Source of the DNA: Kytococcus schroeteri
GTDB lineage: Bacteria; Actinomycetota; Actinomycetes; Actinomycetales; Dermatophilaceae
Assembly: GCF_042433515.1 (NCBI RefSeq)
Contig: NZ_JBHLVH010000002.1
Coordinates: 62,001-126,000, forward strand
DNA length: 64,000 bases
Direction: 5' to 3'
Below are positions 50,979-59,670 of the stretch, one piece after another (position 1 is the stretch's first letter; each line of letters begins with the position of its first letter). Below the pieces are notes generated by a model that was not told the origin of the DNA, did no database searches, and worked only from the letters and a program-made list of their open reading frames with translations. The position numbers and the translations under genes are program-made.

Positions 50979-53033
50979 TCAGGAGGGCGGTGGGGTGGCT
51001 CCGGCCCGCACCTGGCGCACCGTGCGCCAGGCGCCGAACCCGATGAGGAGCGCGGTCACGATACCGATGCCGGTGTACCACCAGCCGGTGGCGGGCCGGG
51101 CGTTCACGGTGACCTCGCCGCGGGCCAGCACGCGCCCGCCGTCGGGGGTGGTGACCAGGATGCGCACCGGCACCTGGCCGGCGGCGTGGGTGCGGGCGGT
51201 GAACGAGGTGCTCGCCCGGCCACGGGCCCCCAGCCCCAGGGACCCCTCGGGCTGGTCGGCGGTGACGCGGTCGTTGCCGGGCCGCACCACCACGCGGAGG
51301 TCGTGGAACGAGGTGGTGCTGCTGTTGGCCACGGTGGCGCGCAGCTCGGCGTCGTCGGCCAGCAGGTTCACGGTGCTGTCCTCCACGTCGAGGGCGCGGA
51401 GGAGGTCGTCGGTGGTGCGGTGCAGCTCCGTCCACGACTGCTGGCGCTGCTCCTCGTTCTCCCAGACGGTGGAGAGCTGGGCCAGCGGGCCGTCGCGCAG
51501 CAGGTCGGTGGGCCCGCGGTCGACCACCTCCGCGAGGGCCGCGGCGTCCCCGGTCACGGAGGGCAGCTCGGCCCGCGGCGAGGGGCGCGGGGTGCGCGGC
51601 TCGATGGCGGGCCAGGAGGCAGTGCCCTCGGGCGCCTCGGTGGGGCAGTCCCGGGTGCACGCGAGCATCTCGGCGGCGGGCACGGACTGCAGCCAGGGGG
51701 CCGAAGTGGCCAGGTCCACCGCGTGCCGCAGGGCGGCGGCGTCCACGCGGGCCGGGTCCGGGGCCAGCACGAGGTCGGGGACCTGCCCCGGGTCCGCACC
51801 GTGGGCCTCCCGGGTCTCGTCGGCCAGGAGCGTGAGCCCCAGCAGGGCCTGTCCGGGCAGCGCCCGTCCGCCGGCGTCGCCCTGAGGTGCGCTCTCCTGC
51901 TCGCCGAGGTGGTGGCTCGAGGCCTGGTCGACCCACCCCACCCGGTGGCCGCGCCACCAGTTGCCCGGGTCCGCGGCGGCGTCCCGACCGCTGGCCGTGT
52001 CCTCGCCGCGGAAGCCGGAGGGGGCCAGCACCACGGTGTCCTCGGCGGTGGCGTCCACGAGGCGGTGCAGCCGGGGGTCGTCGCTGCCCTGCCGTCCGGA
52101 GCTGGAGCTCAGGTCCAGCACCAGGGGACGCTCCACGCCCTCCTGCGGAGCGGTGGCATGGCGCCACAGGGCCTCCCGGGCGGGGTCCACGTCGAGCGGG
52201 TCCACGGCGTGCCGGACCAGGCGCCACGCACCGTCACGGGAGGTCCCCAGGGCGTCGGCACGGTCACCGGAGAGGTGGGGCACCACCGCGGGGTCCACGA
52301 CGGGCGTGACGCGGTCCCCGAGGTCCGTGGCGGCCGCCACCGACCCGCTGAGGTCGAGGGCGCGGGTCCAGGCCGCGCGTCGCTCGTCGTCCTCCTCGTC
52401 GAGGAGAGCGGCCGACAGGGGAGCCGTGGCCCCCACCGCCCAGCCGACGCGGGCGGTGGTCCGGTCCACCCCGCCCTCGGGCAGCACGGGCACGACGGTG
52501 CGCTGCACGTCGAGCAGGCGTCGCTCGCCGTCCACCACCCCGGAGACGGCCACGGAGACCGGCAGCACGCGGGGGCGGTCCACGGTGGGGCTCGTGAGGT
52601 CGAGGGCCACCTCGCGGGAGGCGCCGATGCTGAGGCGTCCCGCGCTGCGCACCTGCTCGCGCCGACGCTCGCCGCCCCCGGCGTCGAGCCAGGCGGTCAC
52701 CTCCTTGCGGCTGTCCAGCGGGGCGGCCGTGGAGAGGGTGACGCGCAGGTCTGTCACCTCGGTGTCGGCGGCGGTGAGCGATGCGGTGAGCCGCACGTCG
52801 TGGCCCCCGGTCACCCACCCCGGGGCCACCTCGTCGACCCGCAGGTCCACCGGGGGGCGGTCGGCCGCGGCCTCGGCGGGCAGGTGGCGTCCCGTGACCG
52901 AGGAGGAGGGGAGGTGCGCGGCGGTGGCCGCCGGTGCGGGCAGGGCCGAGGGCAGGAGCGCACCCCCCACGGCCGCGAGGGCCACCCCCAGTCGCAGGCC
53001 CCGCCGGGTCAGCCGCCGCACAGCCGGCGCCAC
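50979..53033 (-). CDS. DUF6049-like secreted membrane-anchored protein
   Basis: This 684-residue protein has an N-terminal signal peptide (GLRLGVALAAVGGALLPSAL, then APAATA), a long extracytoplasmic region rich in Asp, Arg and Val, and one C-terminal helix (GWWYTGIGIVTALLIGFGAW) before a short cytoplasmic tail. The layout and its place directly upstream of murJ correspond to Rv3909-type proteins. The function is not known. The GTG at 53033 was chosen, overlapping the end of the NUDIX gene by 25 bases; GTG at 53021 is an alternative. murJ starts 22 bases after it. Confidence 0.8.
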   Translation of the reverse strand: MAPAVRRLTRRGLRLGVALAAVGGALLPSALPAPAATAAHLPSSSVTGRHLPAEAAADRPPVDLRVDEVAPGWVTGGHDVRLTASLTAADTEVTDLRVTLSTAAPLDSRKEVTAWLDAGGGERRREQVRSAGRLSIGASREVALDLTSPTVDRPRVLPVSVAVSGVVDGERRLLDVQRTVVPVLPEGGVDRTTARVGWAVGATAPLSAALLDEEDDERRAAWTRALDLSGSVAAATDLGDRVTPVVDPAVVPHLSGDRADALGTSRDGAWRLVRHAVDPLDVDPAREALWRHATAPQEGVERPLVLDLSSSSGRQGSDDPRLHRLVDATAEDTVVLAPSGFRGEDTASGRDAAADPGNWWRGHRVGWVDQASSHHLGEQESAPQGDAGGRALPGQALLGLTLLADETREAHGADPGQVPDLVLAPDPARVDAAALRHAVDLATSAPWLQSVPAAEMLACTRDCPTEAPEGTASWPAIEPRTPRPSPRAELPSVTGDAAALAEVVDRGPTDLLRDGPLAQLSTVWENEEQRQQSWTELHRTTDDLLRALDVEDSTVNLLADDAELRATVANSSTTSFHDLRVVVRPGNDRVTADQPEGSLGLGARGRASTSFTARTHAAGQVPVRILVTTPDGGRVLARGEVTVNARPATGWWYTGIGIVTALLIGFGAWRTVRQVRAGATPPPS

Positions 53034-53491
53034 GCCATCTGGGCGATGCGTCGCTCGTTGGGGAAGGTCAGGGTGCGGTGCGCGTGCGCGAGGTCGAACC
53101 ACTGCACGTCCACGGCCTCGTGGTCCGGGTCCTCCTCCACCGTGAGGTGACCGCCCACCGCCTCGAGGAGGAAGTGGTGCACCCGCTTGTGGATGCGGCG
53201 CTCGGGGGTGGAGAACCAGTAGTCGATGGTGCCCAGCGTGAGCACGGGGCGCGACCGGATGCCGGTCTCCTCGGCCACCTCGCGGACCGCCGTCTCCACG
53301 AGCGTCTCACCGGCCTCCACGTGGCCCTTGGGGAGGCACCACTCGAGGCGGTGGGCGCGGTTGAAGCGGGCGATGAGGGCCAGCCGGGCCCGTCCGGGCT
53401 CCACCGTGACGACCACCCCGCCGGCGGAGGTCTCGCGCATCGAGGGCAGCCGCCGGGGCGACTGCACCGCGTGATGCATCGAGAGAGTCAT
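53009..53491 (-). CDS. NUDIX hydrolase
   Basis: This 160-residue protein has a full NUDIX box, GHVEAGETLVETAVREVAEE followed by TGI (the G-x5-E-x7-R-E-U-x-E-E pattern). Upstream is ETSAGGVVVTVEPG and downstream VHHFLLEAVGGHL. Family members cut nucleoside diphosphates linked to X, such as oxidised nucleotides, ADP-ribose or diadenosine polyphosphates; the substrate is not evident. In Actinobacteria it lies between cca and the murJ group. It is divergent from cca and overlaps the DUF6049 gene at its 3' end. Confidence 0.93.
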   Translation of the reverse strand: MTLSMHHAVQSPRRLPSMRETSAGGVVVTVEPGRARLALIARFNRAHRLEWCLPKGHVEAGETLVETAVREVAEETGIRSRPVLTLGTIDYWFSTPERRIHKRVHHFLLEAVGGHLTVEEDPDHEAVDVQWFDLAHAHRTLTFPNERRIAQMAWRRLCGG

Positions 53492-53602
53492 CTGGACATG
53501 GTAGCGGCCTGACCTGCGAGGACGTCTGCCGACCGACCTGCCGGGCGGCCCCCCGTAGACTCGTGCGCCGCGCCCGTCCCGACCCAGGAGCACTGTCCTG
53601 CC

Positions 53603-55057
53603 GTGACCGACACCCCCACCTCCGAGCTGTTCCAGCGTGCCCTGCAGCACCTGGCTCCCGTGATGCCGCTCCTCAGCGAGCTCGGGGAGCGCTTCGCCGC
53701 CGCCGGCTTCGAGCTGGCCCTCGTGGGCGGGCCCGTGCGCGACGCCTTCCTCGGTCGCACCTCACCCGACCTGGACCTCACCACCGACGCCCGGCCCGAC
53801 GACATCGAGGCCGTGCTGGAGGGGTGGGCGGACGCCACCTGGGACCTCGGCCGCGCCTTCGGCACCATCGGGGCGCGCAAGGGCGAGGAGATGGTGGAGA
53901 TCACCACCTACCGCTCCGACGTGTACGACCGCGCCAGCCGCAAGCCCGAGGTGCGCTTCGGCGAGAGCCTCACCGACGACCTGGTGCGCCGGGACTTCAC
54001 CGTGAACGCCATGGCGCTGCGCCTGCCGCAGCTGGAGTTCGTGGACCCCCACAGCGGGCTCGAGGCGCTCGCCGCGGGCGAGCTGGACACCCCCACCGTG
54101 CCCGAGGAGTCCTTCGCCGACGACCCGCTGCGCATGATGCGGGCCTGCCGCTTCGCCGCGCAGCTGGGGCTGGTGCCCTCGGCCCGGGTGATGGGCGCGA
54201 TGCAGGAGATGGCCGCCAGCATCGAGATCGTCTCGGCCGAGCGGGTGCGCGACGAGCTCACCAAGCTGCTGCTGGCCGACCGGCCGCGCGCCGGGCTCGA
54301 GGTGTTCGTGCACACCGGGCTGGCCGAGCAGGTGCTGCCGGAGCTGCCCGCGCTGCAGCTGGAGACCGACGAGCACCACCGCCACAAGGACGTCTACGAG
54401 CACTCCCTCATCGTGCTGGAGCAGGCGATCGACCTGGAGGGCCCGCGCGAGGGGGCCGCCGAGGAGGTGCCGCACCGCGACCTCGTGCTGCGCCTGGCCG
54501 CGTTGCTGCACGACATCGGCAAGCCGCCGACGCGCCGCTTCCTGCCCGGGGGGCGCGTGAGCTTCCACCACCACGAGGTGGTGGGCGCCAAGATGGCCCG
54601 CAAGCGGCTGCGTGCCCTGCGCTACGACAAGGACACCATCCGCGACGTGGTGCGCCTGGTGGAGCTGCACCTGCGCTTCCACGGCTACGGCGAGGGCGAG
54701 TGGACCGACTCCGCGGTGCGCCGCTACGTGACCGACGCCGGACCGGTGCTCTCCCGCCTGCACCTGCTGACCCGCGCCGACTGCACCACGCGCAACCAGC
54801 GCAAGGCGCGGCGCCTGGCGCAGACCTACGACGCGCTGGAGGAGCGGATCGACCGCATCCAGGCTGAGGAGGAGCTGGCGGCGGTGCGCCCGGAGCTCAA
54901 CGGGCACCAGATCATGCAGGTGCTGGACATCCCGCCGGGCCCGGTGCTCGGCGAGGCCTACGACCACCTACTGCAGTACCGGCTCGACGCCGGGCCGGTG
55001 GGTGCCGAGGCGGCGGAGGCCGAGCTGCGGCGCTGGTGGGCGGCCCGCGAGGCCTGA
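53603..55057 (+). CDS. cca: CCA tRNA nucleotidyltransferase
   Basis: This 484-residue class II enzyme adds or repairs the 3'-CCA of tRNAs; none of the three tRNAs here encodes CCA, so it is required. The catalytic domain has LVGGPVRDAFLGR and the metal-binding DLDLTTDARP, followed by RRDFTVNAMAL and the RACRFAAQLGL region. The C-terminal HD-type domain shows HRHKDVYEHSLIVLE and ALLHDIGKPPTRRF with H-D pairs, as in actinobacterial Cca. The GTG start is preceded by GGAGCA about ten bases upstream. Confidence 0.95.
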   Translation: MTDTPTSELFQRALQHLAPVMPLLSELGERFAAAGFELALVGGPVRDAFLGRTSPDLDLTTDARPDDIEAVLEGWADATWDLGRAFGTIGARKGEEMVEITTYRSDVYDRASRKPEVRFGESLTDDLVRRDFTVNAMALRLPQLEFVDPHSGLEALAAGELDTPTVPEESFADDPLRMMRACRFAAQLGLVPSARVMGAMQEMAASIEIVSAERVRDELTKLLLADRPRAGLEVFVHTGLAEQVLPELPALQLETDEHHRHKDVYEHSLIVLEQAIDLEGPREGAAEEVPHRDLVLRLAALLHDIGKPPTRRFLPGGRVSFHHHEVVGAKMARKRLRALRYDKDTIRDVVRLVELHLRFHGYGEGEWTDSAVRRYVTDAGPVLSRLHLLTRADCTTRNQRKARRLAQTYDALEERIDRIQAEEELAAVRPELNGHQIMQVLDIPPGPVLGEAYDHLLQYRLDAGPVGAEAAEAELRRWWAAREA

Positions 55058-55061
55058 GGGG

Positions 55062-55280
55062 TCAGTCCGAGAGGACGACGAGCGAGTCGCCCTCCTGGAC
55101 GACGTCGCCGGGGGCCACGTGCACGGCCTCGACGGTGCCGTCGGCCTCGGCCAGCACCGGGATCTCCATCTTCATGGACTCCAGGAGCGCCACTTCGGTG
55201 CCGGCCTGCACCTTCTGGCCGACCGTGACGTGGACGGCGGCGACACCTGCGACGAGTTCGGAGAGGATCTGCTGGCTCAT
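55062..55280 (-). CDS. Biotinyl-domain carrier protein (stand-alone)
   Basis: This 72-residue single biotinyl domain has the modification site LLESMKMEIPV, so Lys37 should carry biotin. The rest of the fold is GTVEAVHVAPGDVVQEGDSL. The protein is homologous to the 71-residue TB7.3 biotin protein of M. tuberculosis, whose carboxylase partner is uncertain. No carboxylase gene is nearby. It converges with cca, four bases from its stop. Confidence 0.93.
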   Translation of the reverse strand: MSQQILSELVAGVAAVHVTVGQKVQAGTEVALLESMKMEIPVLAEADGTVEAVHVAPGDVVQEGDSLVVLSD

Positions 55281-55396
55281 GGTGGGGATTCTCCCACCGC
55301 CGGGCGCGGGGCCGCGTGCGCGTCGGCCCGGCACCCGGCATCGCATATCGTGAGCCGGAACCCGCGAGGGCCCGTGAGGGCGAAGGAGGCACGCGA

Positions 55397-56710
55397 ATGC
55401 GCGTTGCAGTGATCGGTACCGGCTACCTGGGGGCCGTGCACGCCGCCGGGATGGCCCACCTGGGCTTCGACACGGTCGGGGTGGACGTCGACGAGGCCAA
55501 GGTCGCTGCGCTGCAGTCCGGCACGAGCCCGTTCTACGAGCCGGGGTTCGACCCCATCCTCGCCGAGCAGGTGGCCAGCGGCCGGCTGCGCTTCAGCACC
55601 GACTTCTCCGAGATCTCCGACGCCGACGTGGTGTTCATCGGGGTGGGCACGCCGCAGAAGGCCGACTCCCACGCCGCGGACCTCACCTACATCGACTCCG
55701 CGATCGCCTCCATCACCCCGCACCTCAAGGACGGCGCGCTGGTGGCCGGCAAGTCCACCGTGCCGGTGGGCACCGCGCAGCGCCTGGCCGAGTACGTGGC
55801 CGAGCACACCCCCGAGGGCGTGACCGCCGAGCTGGCGTGGAACCCGGAGTTCCTCCGCGAGGGCTTCGCGGTCCAGGACACGCTGCACCCCGACCGGCTG
55901 GTCTTCGGCGTGACCTCCGAGCGCGCCGAGAAGGTCCTGCGCGAGGTGTACGCGCAGACGATCGAGCAGGACGGCACGCCCGTGGTGGTGACCGACCTGC
56001 CCACCGCCGAGCTGGTGAAGGTGGCCGCCAACTCCTTCCTGGCCACCAAGATCTCGTTCATCAACGCGATGGCCGAGATCTGCGAGTTCGCCGGCGCGGA
56101 CGTCACCAAGCTGGCCGACGCCATCGGCCACGACGACCGCATCGGCCGCAAGTTCCTCAACGCCGGTGTGGGCTTCGGCGGTGGCTGCCTGCCCAAGGAC
56201 ATCCGTGCCTTCTCCGCCCGCGCGGGCGAGCTGGGGGCCGGGCACGCGCTGGAGTTCCTCGCCGAGATCGACAAGATCAACTCCCGCCGCCGCGAGCACG
56301 TGGTGGAGCTGGCCCGCCGCGAGCTGGGCGGCGACCTGCACGGCCGCCGCGTGGCGGTGCTCGGTGCGGCGTTCAAGCCCAACTCGGACGACGTGCGCGA
56401 CTCCCCGGCGCTGGCCGTGGCCGGCCAGCTGCACCTGGCGGGTGCCGACGTGCACGTCTTCGACCCCAAGGGCATGGCCAACGCGGCCAAGGTCTACCCG
56501 ACCCTCACCTACGCGGACTCCGCGCAGGACGCCATCACCGGCGCCGACCTCGTGGTGCACCTGACGGAGTGGAAGGAGTTCCGCGAGTTGGACCCCGCGG
56601 CGCTCAAGGAGATCGTGGGCCGGCCCACCGTCATCGACGGCCGCAACGCCCTGGACGCCGAGGCCTGGCGCGCCGCCGGCTGGACCTACCGGGGGCTCGG
56701 CCGCCCCTGA
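55397..56710 (+). CDS. UDP-glucose 6-dehydrogenase (Ugd)
   Basis: This 437-residue enzyme oxidises UDP-glucose to UDP-glucuronate with NAD. It has an NAD motif VIGTGYLGAVHAAGMAH, the middle AANSFLATKISFINAMAEIC and the catalytic cysteine C264 in GGGCLPKDIRAF. The end contains AVLGAAFKPNSDDVRDSPAL. GAAGGAGG lies before the ATG, a strong ribosome site. TATCGT at 55346-55351 is a possible -10. It is divergent from the biotin gene and starts the surface-polysaccharide locus; the next six genes are on the minus strand. Confidence 0.94.
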   Translation: MRVAVIGTGYLGAVHAAGMAHLGFDTVGVDVDEAKVAALQSGTSPFYEPGFDPILAEQVASGRLRFSTDFSEISDADVVFIGVGTPQKADSHAADLTYIDSAIASITPHLKDGALVAGKSTVPVGTAQRLAEYVAEHTPEGVTAELAWNPEFLREGFAVQDTLHPDRLVFGVTSERAEKVLREVYAQTIEQDGTPVVVTDLPTAELVKVAANSFLATKISFINAMAEICEFAGADVTKLADAIGHDDRIGRKFLNAGVGFGGGCLPKDIRAFSARAGELGAGHALEFLAEIDKINSRRREHVVELARRELGGDLHGRRVAVLGAAFKPNSDDVRDSPALAVAGQLHLAGADVHVFDPKGMANAAKVYPTLTYADSAQDAITGADLVVHLTEWKEFRELDPAALKEIVGRPTVIDGRNALDAEAWRAAGWTYRGLGRP

Positions 56711-56746
56711 GGCCCGAGCACCGACCGGTTGCGCCGCGTCGTCCCC

Positions 56747-57853
56747 TCAGCGGGCGGCGCGGCGCAGTGCGTCGAGGAAGACCGGGGCCGTCGCCTGCCA
56801 GCTGTGGTGGGTGACGGCCCGCGCGCGTCCCCGGGCCCCCATCGCGGTGCGGACAGCGGCGTCCTCGCGCCAGGCGAGGAGGGACGCCAGGGCCTCCTCG
56901 ACGCCCTGCGGGCCGAAGGGCACCACCACGCCGCAGTCCGCGGCCTCCACCTCGGTCACGGCCAGCGGCAGCGGCGTGGTGACCACGGGCAGGCCGTGGG
57001 CCATGTACTCCAGCACCTTGGTGGGCATGGAGTGGCGGAAGTTGGGCAGGTCGCCCAGCAGGCTCACGCCGGCCAGGGCGCCGTCGAGCAGGCGGGCGGC
57101 CTCGGCGTTGGGCACGAAGCCGTGGTGCACCAGGTGGCCACGCTCGTGGGCGGCGGCCAGGTCCGCGGCGCACTCGCCCGTGGCGGGCCCGATGACGTGG
57201 AGCGTGCAGGTGCCGCCGGTGGCCTCGTGGAGGGCACGGCCCAGGGCCACGAGCTCGTCGCTGCCGCGCAGGCGCGTCACGTTGCCCAGGTAGACCACGC
57301 GGTCGGTGCCCGGGGCGGGGGGCTCCTCGGCCGGGCAGGGGACGGTGTTGGGCACCACCGTGTGGTTTCCCGTGAAACGTCCTGCGTAGGCGTGCTCGGC
57401 GAGCAGCAGGGTGAGGCGACGTTCGGCCAGGCGCTCCACGGTGCGGACGGCCGCCGCGGCCCAGGTGCCGGTGGGCCCGGGCAGGTAGGAGCGCGTGGGC
57501 AGTGCGGCCGCCGGGTCCTCGTGGACGTCCCAGACCACGCGGTCGGCCACCCCGGAGAAGGGCACGGTGAGCAGCAGCTCCGGGTCGTGGAGGAGCACCA
57601 CGTCGTGCAGGGACCCCTCGGTGCGCACCACGTGGGCGGCGGCCAGCAGCGCGCGCAGTCGGCGGCGCCCCTGGGCCCGCGGCAGGTCGATGCCGTCCAG
57701 GCCCCCGCTGCCGTCGGGCACCGGGAGGCCGTGCGCGGTGAAGGAGGCCGCGTACGTGACCCGCCACCCCGCATCGAGCATAGCGGCCACCTGGCGCTCC
57801 CGGATGCGGGCGTCGCCGGGGTGGTGGACCGTGGTGACGACGAGGACGCGCAC
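56747..57853 (-). CDS. Glycosyltransferase, family 4 (GT-B)
   Basis: This 368-residue protein has a GT-B layout. The N-domain begins MRVLVVTTVHHPGDARIRER. The C-domain carries VVYLGNVTRLRGSDELVAL (start of the donor domain), HGFVPNAEAARLLDGA and the family sugar-nucleotide motif LPNFRHSMPTKVLEYMAHG with VVTTPLPLAVTEV. A nucleotide-sugar donor is expected; donor and acceptor are unknown. A parS-like word lies within it at 57365-57378. It follows the exporter ATPase by four bases. Confidence 0.88.
   Translation of the reverse strand: MRVLVVTTVHHPGDARIRERQVAAMLDAGWRVTYAASFTAHGLPVPDGSGGLDGIDLPRAQGRRRLRALLAAAHVVRTEGSLHDVVLLHDPELLLTVPFSGVADRVVWDVHEDPAAALPTRSYLPGPTGTWAAAAVRTVERLAERRLTLLLAEHAYAGRFTGNHTVVPNTVPCPAEEPPAPGTDRVVYLGNVTRLRGSDELVALGRALHEATGGTCTLHVIGPATGECAADLAAAHERGHLVHHGFVPNAEAARLLDGALAGVSLLGDLPNFRHSMPTKVLEYMAHGLPVVTTPLPLAVTEVEAADCGVVVPFGPQGVEEALASLLAWREDAAVRTAMGARGRARAVTHHSWQATAPVFLDALRRAAR
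57365..57378. promoter_or_regulatory. parS-like word within a glycosyltransferase gene
   Basis: GTTTCCCGTGAAAC differs from the parS core GTTTCACGTGAAAC at one central position. It lies about 13 kb from parB. Confidence 0.4.
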
Positions 57854-57857
57854 GGGA

Positions 57858-58742
57858 TCAGGCCTGGGGCGGCTGGGCGGGCTTCTGCGAGGGCTTCTGG
57901 CCCTGCTGTGCGGCAGGCTTGGCCGGGGCCTTCTGCTGCGGCTTCTTGGCGGCAGGCTTCCGGGCCCCGGGGCCGGCCTTCTCGTAGGCCTTCATGACCT
58001 CCTCCACCGGGCCGTCCTGCTTGATGACGCCGGAGTCCAGCCAGATGGCGCGGTCGCACTGCTTGCGGATCATGGCGTTGGAGTGGCTCACCATGAACAC
58101 CGTGCCTGCCTGCTCGCGGATCTCCGCGATGCGCTTCTGCGCGCGGTCGCGGAAGTCCGCGTCACCGGTGGCCAGCGCCTCGTCCACGACCAGCACGTCG
58201 GGGACCACCGCGGTGGAGATGGCGAAGCGCAGGCGGGCGGCCATGCCCGAGGAGTAGGCCTTCATCGGCAGGTTCACGGCGTCGCCGAGGCCGGAGAAGG
58301 CGATGATGTCGTCCAGCCGCTCGTCGACCTCGTGGCGTGACATGCCCAGGGCCTGGCAGCCGATCTGGATGTTGCGCACGCCCGAGAGCGTGGGCATGAG
58401 CACCGCGTTGACGCCCAGCAGCGTGCTGCGCCCCTGCACCCAGATGCGGCCCGAGGAGGGCGGCAGCAGGCCCGCGATGGCGCGCAGCAGGGTGGACTTG
58501 CCCGAGCCGTTGCGGCCGATGAGGCCGATGGACTCGCCGCGGTGGGCCACCAGGCTCACGCCGCGCACGGCGTGCACCTCGTCCTGCCCACCACCGACCA
58601 TGCGGTGCCCGGCGCGGGCCAGGGCGCTGCGGCGGCCCTCGCCGGTGTTCTGGGCGGCGCGGTGCTCGCCCGTGCCGTAGATGCGGTAGTGGATGTCGAC
58701 GTGGTCGACCACCACCGTGGGGACCCGCTCAGCCGCGTCCAT
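57858..58742 (-). CDS. ABC transporter ATP-binding protein for polysaccharide export
   Basis: This 294-residue ATPase has Walker A GRNGSGKSTLLRAIAG, a Wzt/TagH-type signature YSSGMAARLRFAI (SSGM, not LSGGQ), Walker B DVLVVDEALATGD and a switch His in MVSHSNAMI. An extra segment of about 30 residues (RAAQNTGEGRRSALARAGHR) lies near the N-terminus. The C-terminal tail of about 40 residues is Lys/Pro/Ala/Gln-rich (KPAAKKPQQKAPAKPAAQ). It works with the permease encoded by the next gene upstream, overlapping it by 14 bases, and has no Wzt-type C-terminal carbohydrate-binding domain. Confidence 0.93.
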   Translation of the reverse strand: MDAAERVPTVVVDHVDIHYRIYGTGEHRAAQNTGEGRRSALARAGHRMVGGGQDEVHAVRGVSLVAHRGESIGLIGRNGSGKSTLLRAIAGLLPPSSGRIWVQGRSTLLGVNAVLMPTLSGVRNIQIGCQALGMSRHEVDERLDDIIAFSGLGDAVNLPMKAYSSGMAARLRFAISTAVVPDVLVVDEALATGDADFRDRAQKRIAEIREQAGTVFMVSHSNAMIRKQCDRAIWLDSGVIKQDGPVEEVMKAYEKAGPGARKPAAKKPQQKAPAKPAAQQGQKPSQKPAQPPQA

Positions 58743-59670
58743 AGGTGCCCTCCCCCCGCCAGAACCAGATGAGGCCGCCCAGCGGCAGCACGACGGCCCA
58801 GAACAGGCCGGCCAGCCAGGTGACGGGGTCCACGGCGGTCTCGCCCAGGAGGCTCTCGCGGACCAGCGTCATCATCACGGCCACCGGCTGGTAGGTCATC
58901 ACCACGGCCAGCCAGTGCGGGGCACCGGCGGCGCCCAGGTAGTGGTCCACGCTGTAGAAGACGCCCGAGACGTAGCGCAGCAGGCGGATGACCAGCGGGA
59001 TGAGGTTGGCGGCGTCGCGCGAGTCGTGCACCAGCCGCGCGAAGACCATGCCGATGCCCAGCGACATGCTCGCGATGAGCAGCAGGGCCACGGGGAAGAG
59101 GAGCCACTCGGCATCGGGCCGCTCCCCGGTGGCCAGCATGATGACCAGCAGCACCGCGAAGGTGGGCACGGCGGCGATGAGCTCCGTGGTCACCTTGGAG
59201 ATGGGCAGCAGCACGCGCGGGAAGGACAACGAGCGCACCAGCTGCATGGAGCCGGTGACCGCCCGGGCGCCCTGGCTCATCACCGTGGACAGGAACACGA
59301 AGGTGAAGATGCCCGCGGTGAGGAAGCCGACGAAGTTCTGGGTGCCACCGCGGGTGTCCAGCAGCAGGCCGAAGATCAGGAAGTAGGCGCCGGCCAGCAT
59401 CACCGGGTTGAGCACCGCCCACACCTGGCCCAGGCGGGACTCCTGCGTCTTGGCGTAGGCCTGCGCGGTGGAGAGGGTCCACAGGAACTGGCGGCGGCTC
59501 CACAGGTCGCGCAGGTACTCGCCCAGCGGGGGACGGTGGCCCACGCGGCGCAGGCCGTTGGCGCGCGCGATGGCCTCGAGCTCGGCCGAGGACAGCGAAC
59601 CGCCGGCGGAGGGGGTCTGGGGGGACGGCCCTCCGCCGGCGGTGGGGACCCCGGCGGGGTCGGGGGTCAC
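58729..59670 (-). CDS. ABC-2 type permease for polysaccharide export
   Basis: This 313-residue permease of the ABC-2/Wzm type has six membrane helices after a Pro/Gly-rich N-terminus, including LGQVWAVLNPVMLAGAYFLI (the typical entry motif), FVGFLTAGIFTFVFLSTVM and WLAGLFWAVVLPLGGLIWFW. With the ATPase next to it, it exports a lipid-linked glycan. The GTG start overlaps the dehydrogenase stop by four bases (GTGA). Confidence 0.92.
   Translation of the reverse strand: MTPDPAGVPTAGGGPSPQTPSAGGSLSSAELEAIARANGLRRVGHRPPLGEYLRDLWSRRQFLWTLSTAQAYAKTQESRLGQVWAVLNPVMLAGAYFLIFGLLLDTRGGTQNFVGFLTAGIFTFVFLSTVMSQGARAVTGSMQLVRSLSFPRVLLPISKVTTELIAAVPTFAVLLVIMLATGERPDAEWLLFPVALLLIASMSLGIGMVFARLVHDSRDAANLIPLVIRLLRYVSGVFYSVDHYLGAAGAPHWLAVVMTYQPVAVMMTLVRESLLGETAVDPVTWLAGLFWAVVLPLGGLIWFWRGEGTYGRG

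Noticed and set aside
55062..55280. Lipoyl-domain rather than biotinyl-domain protein
   Set aside because: The modified lysine lies in ESMKMEIPV, the biotin-type E-S/A-M-K-M motif; lipoyl domains normally have D-K-A.
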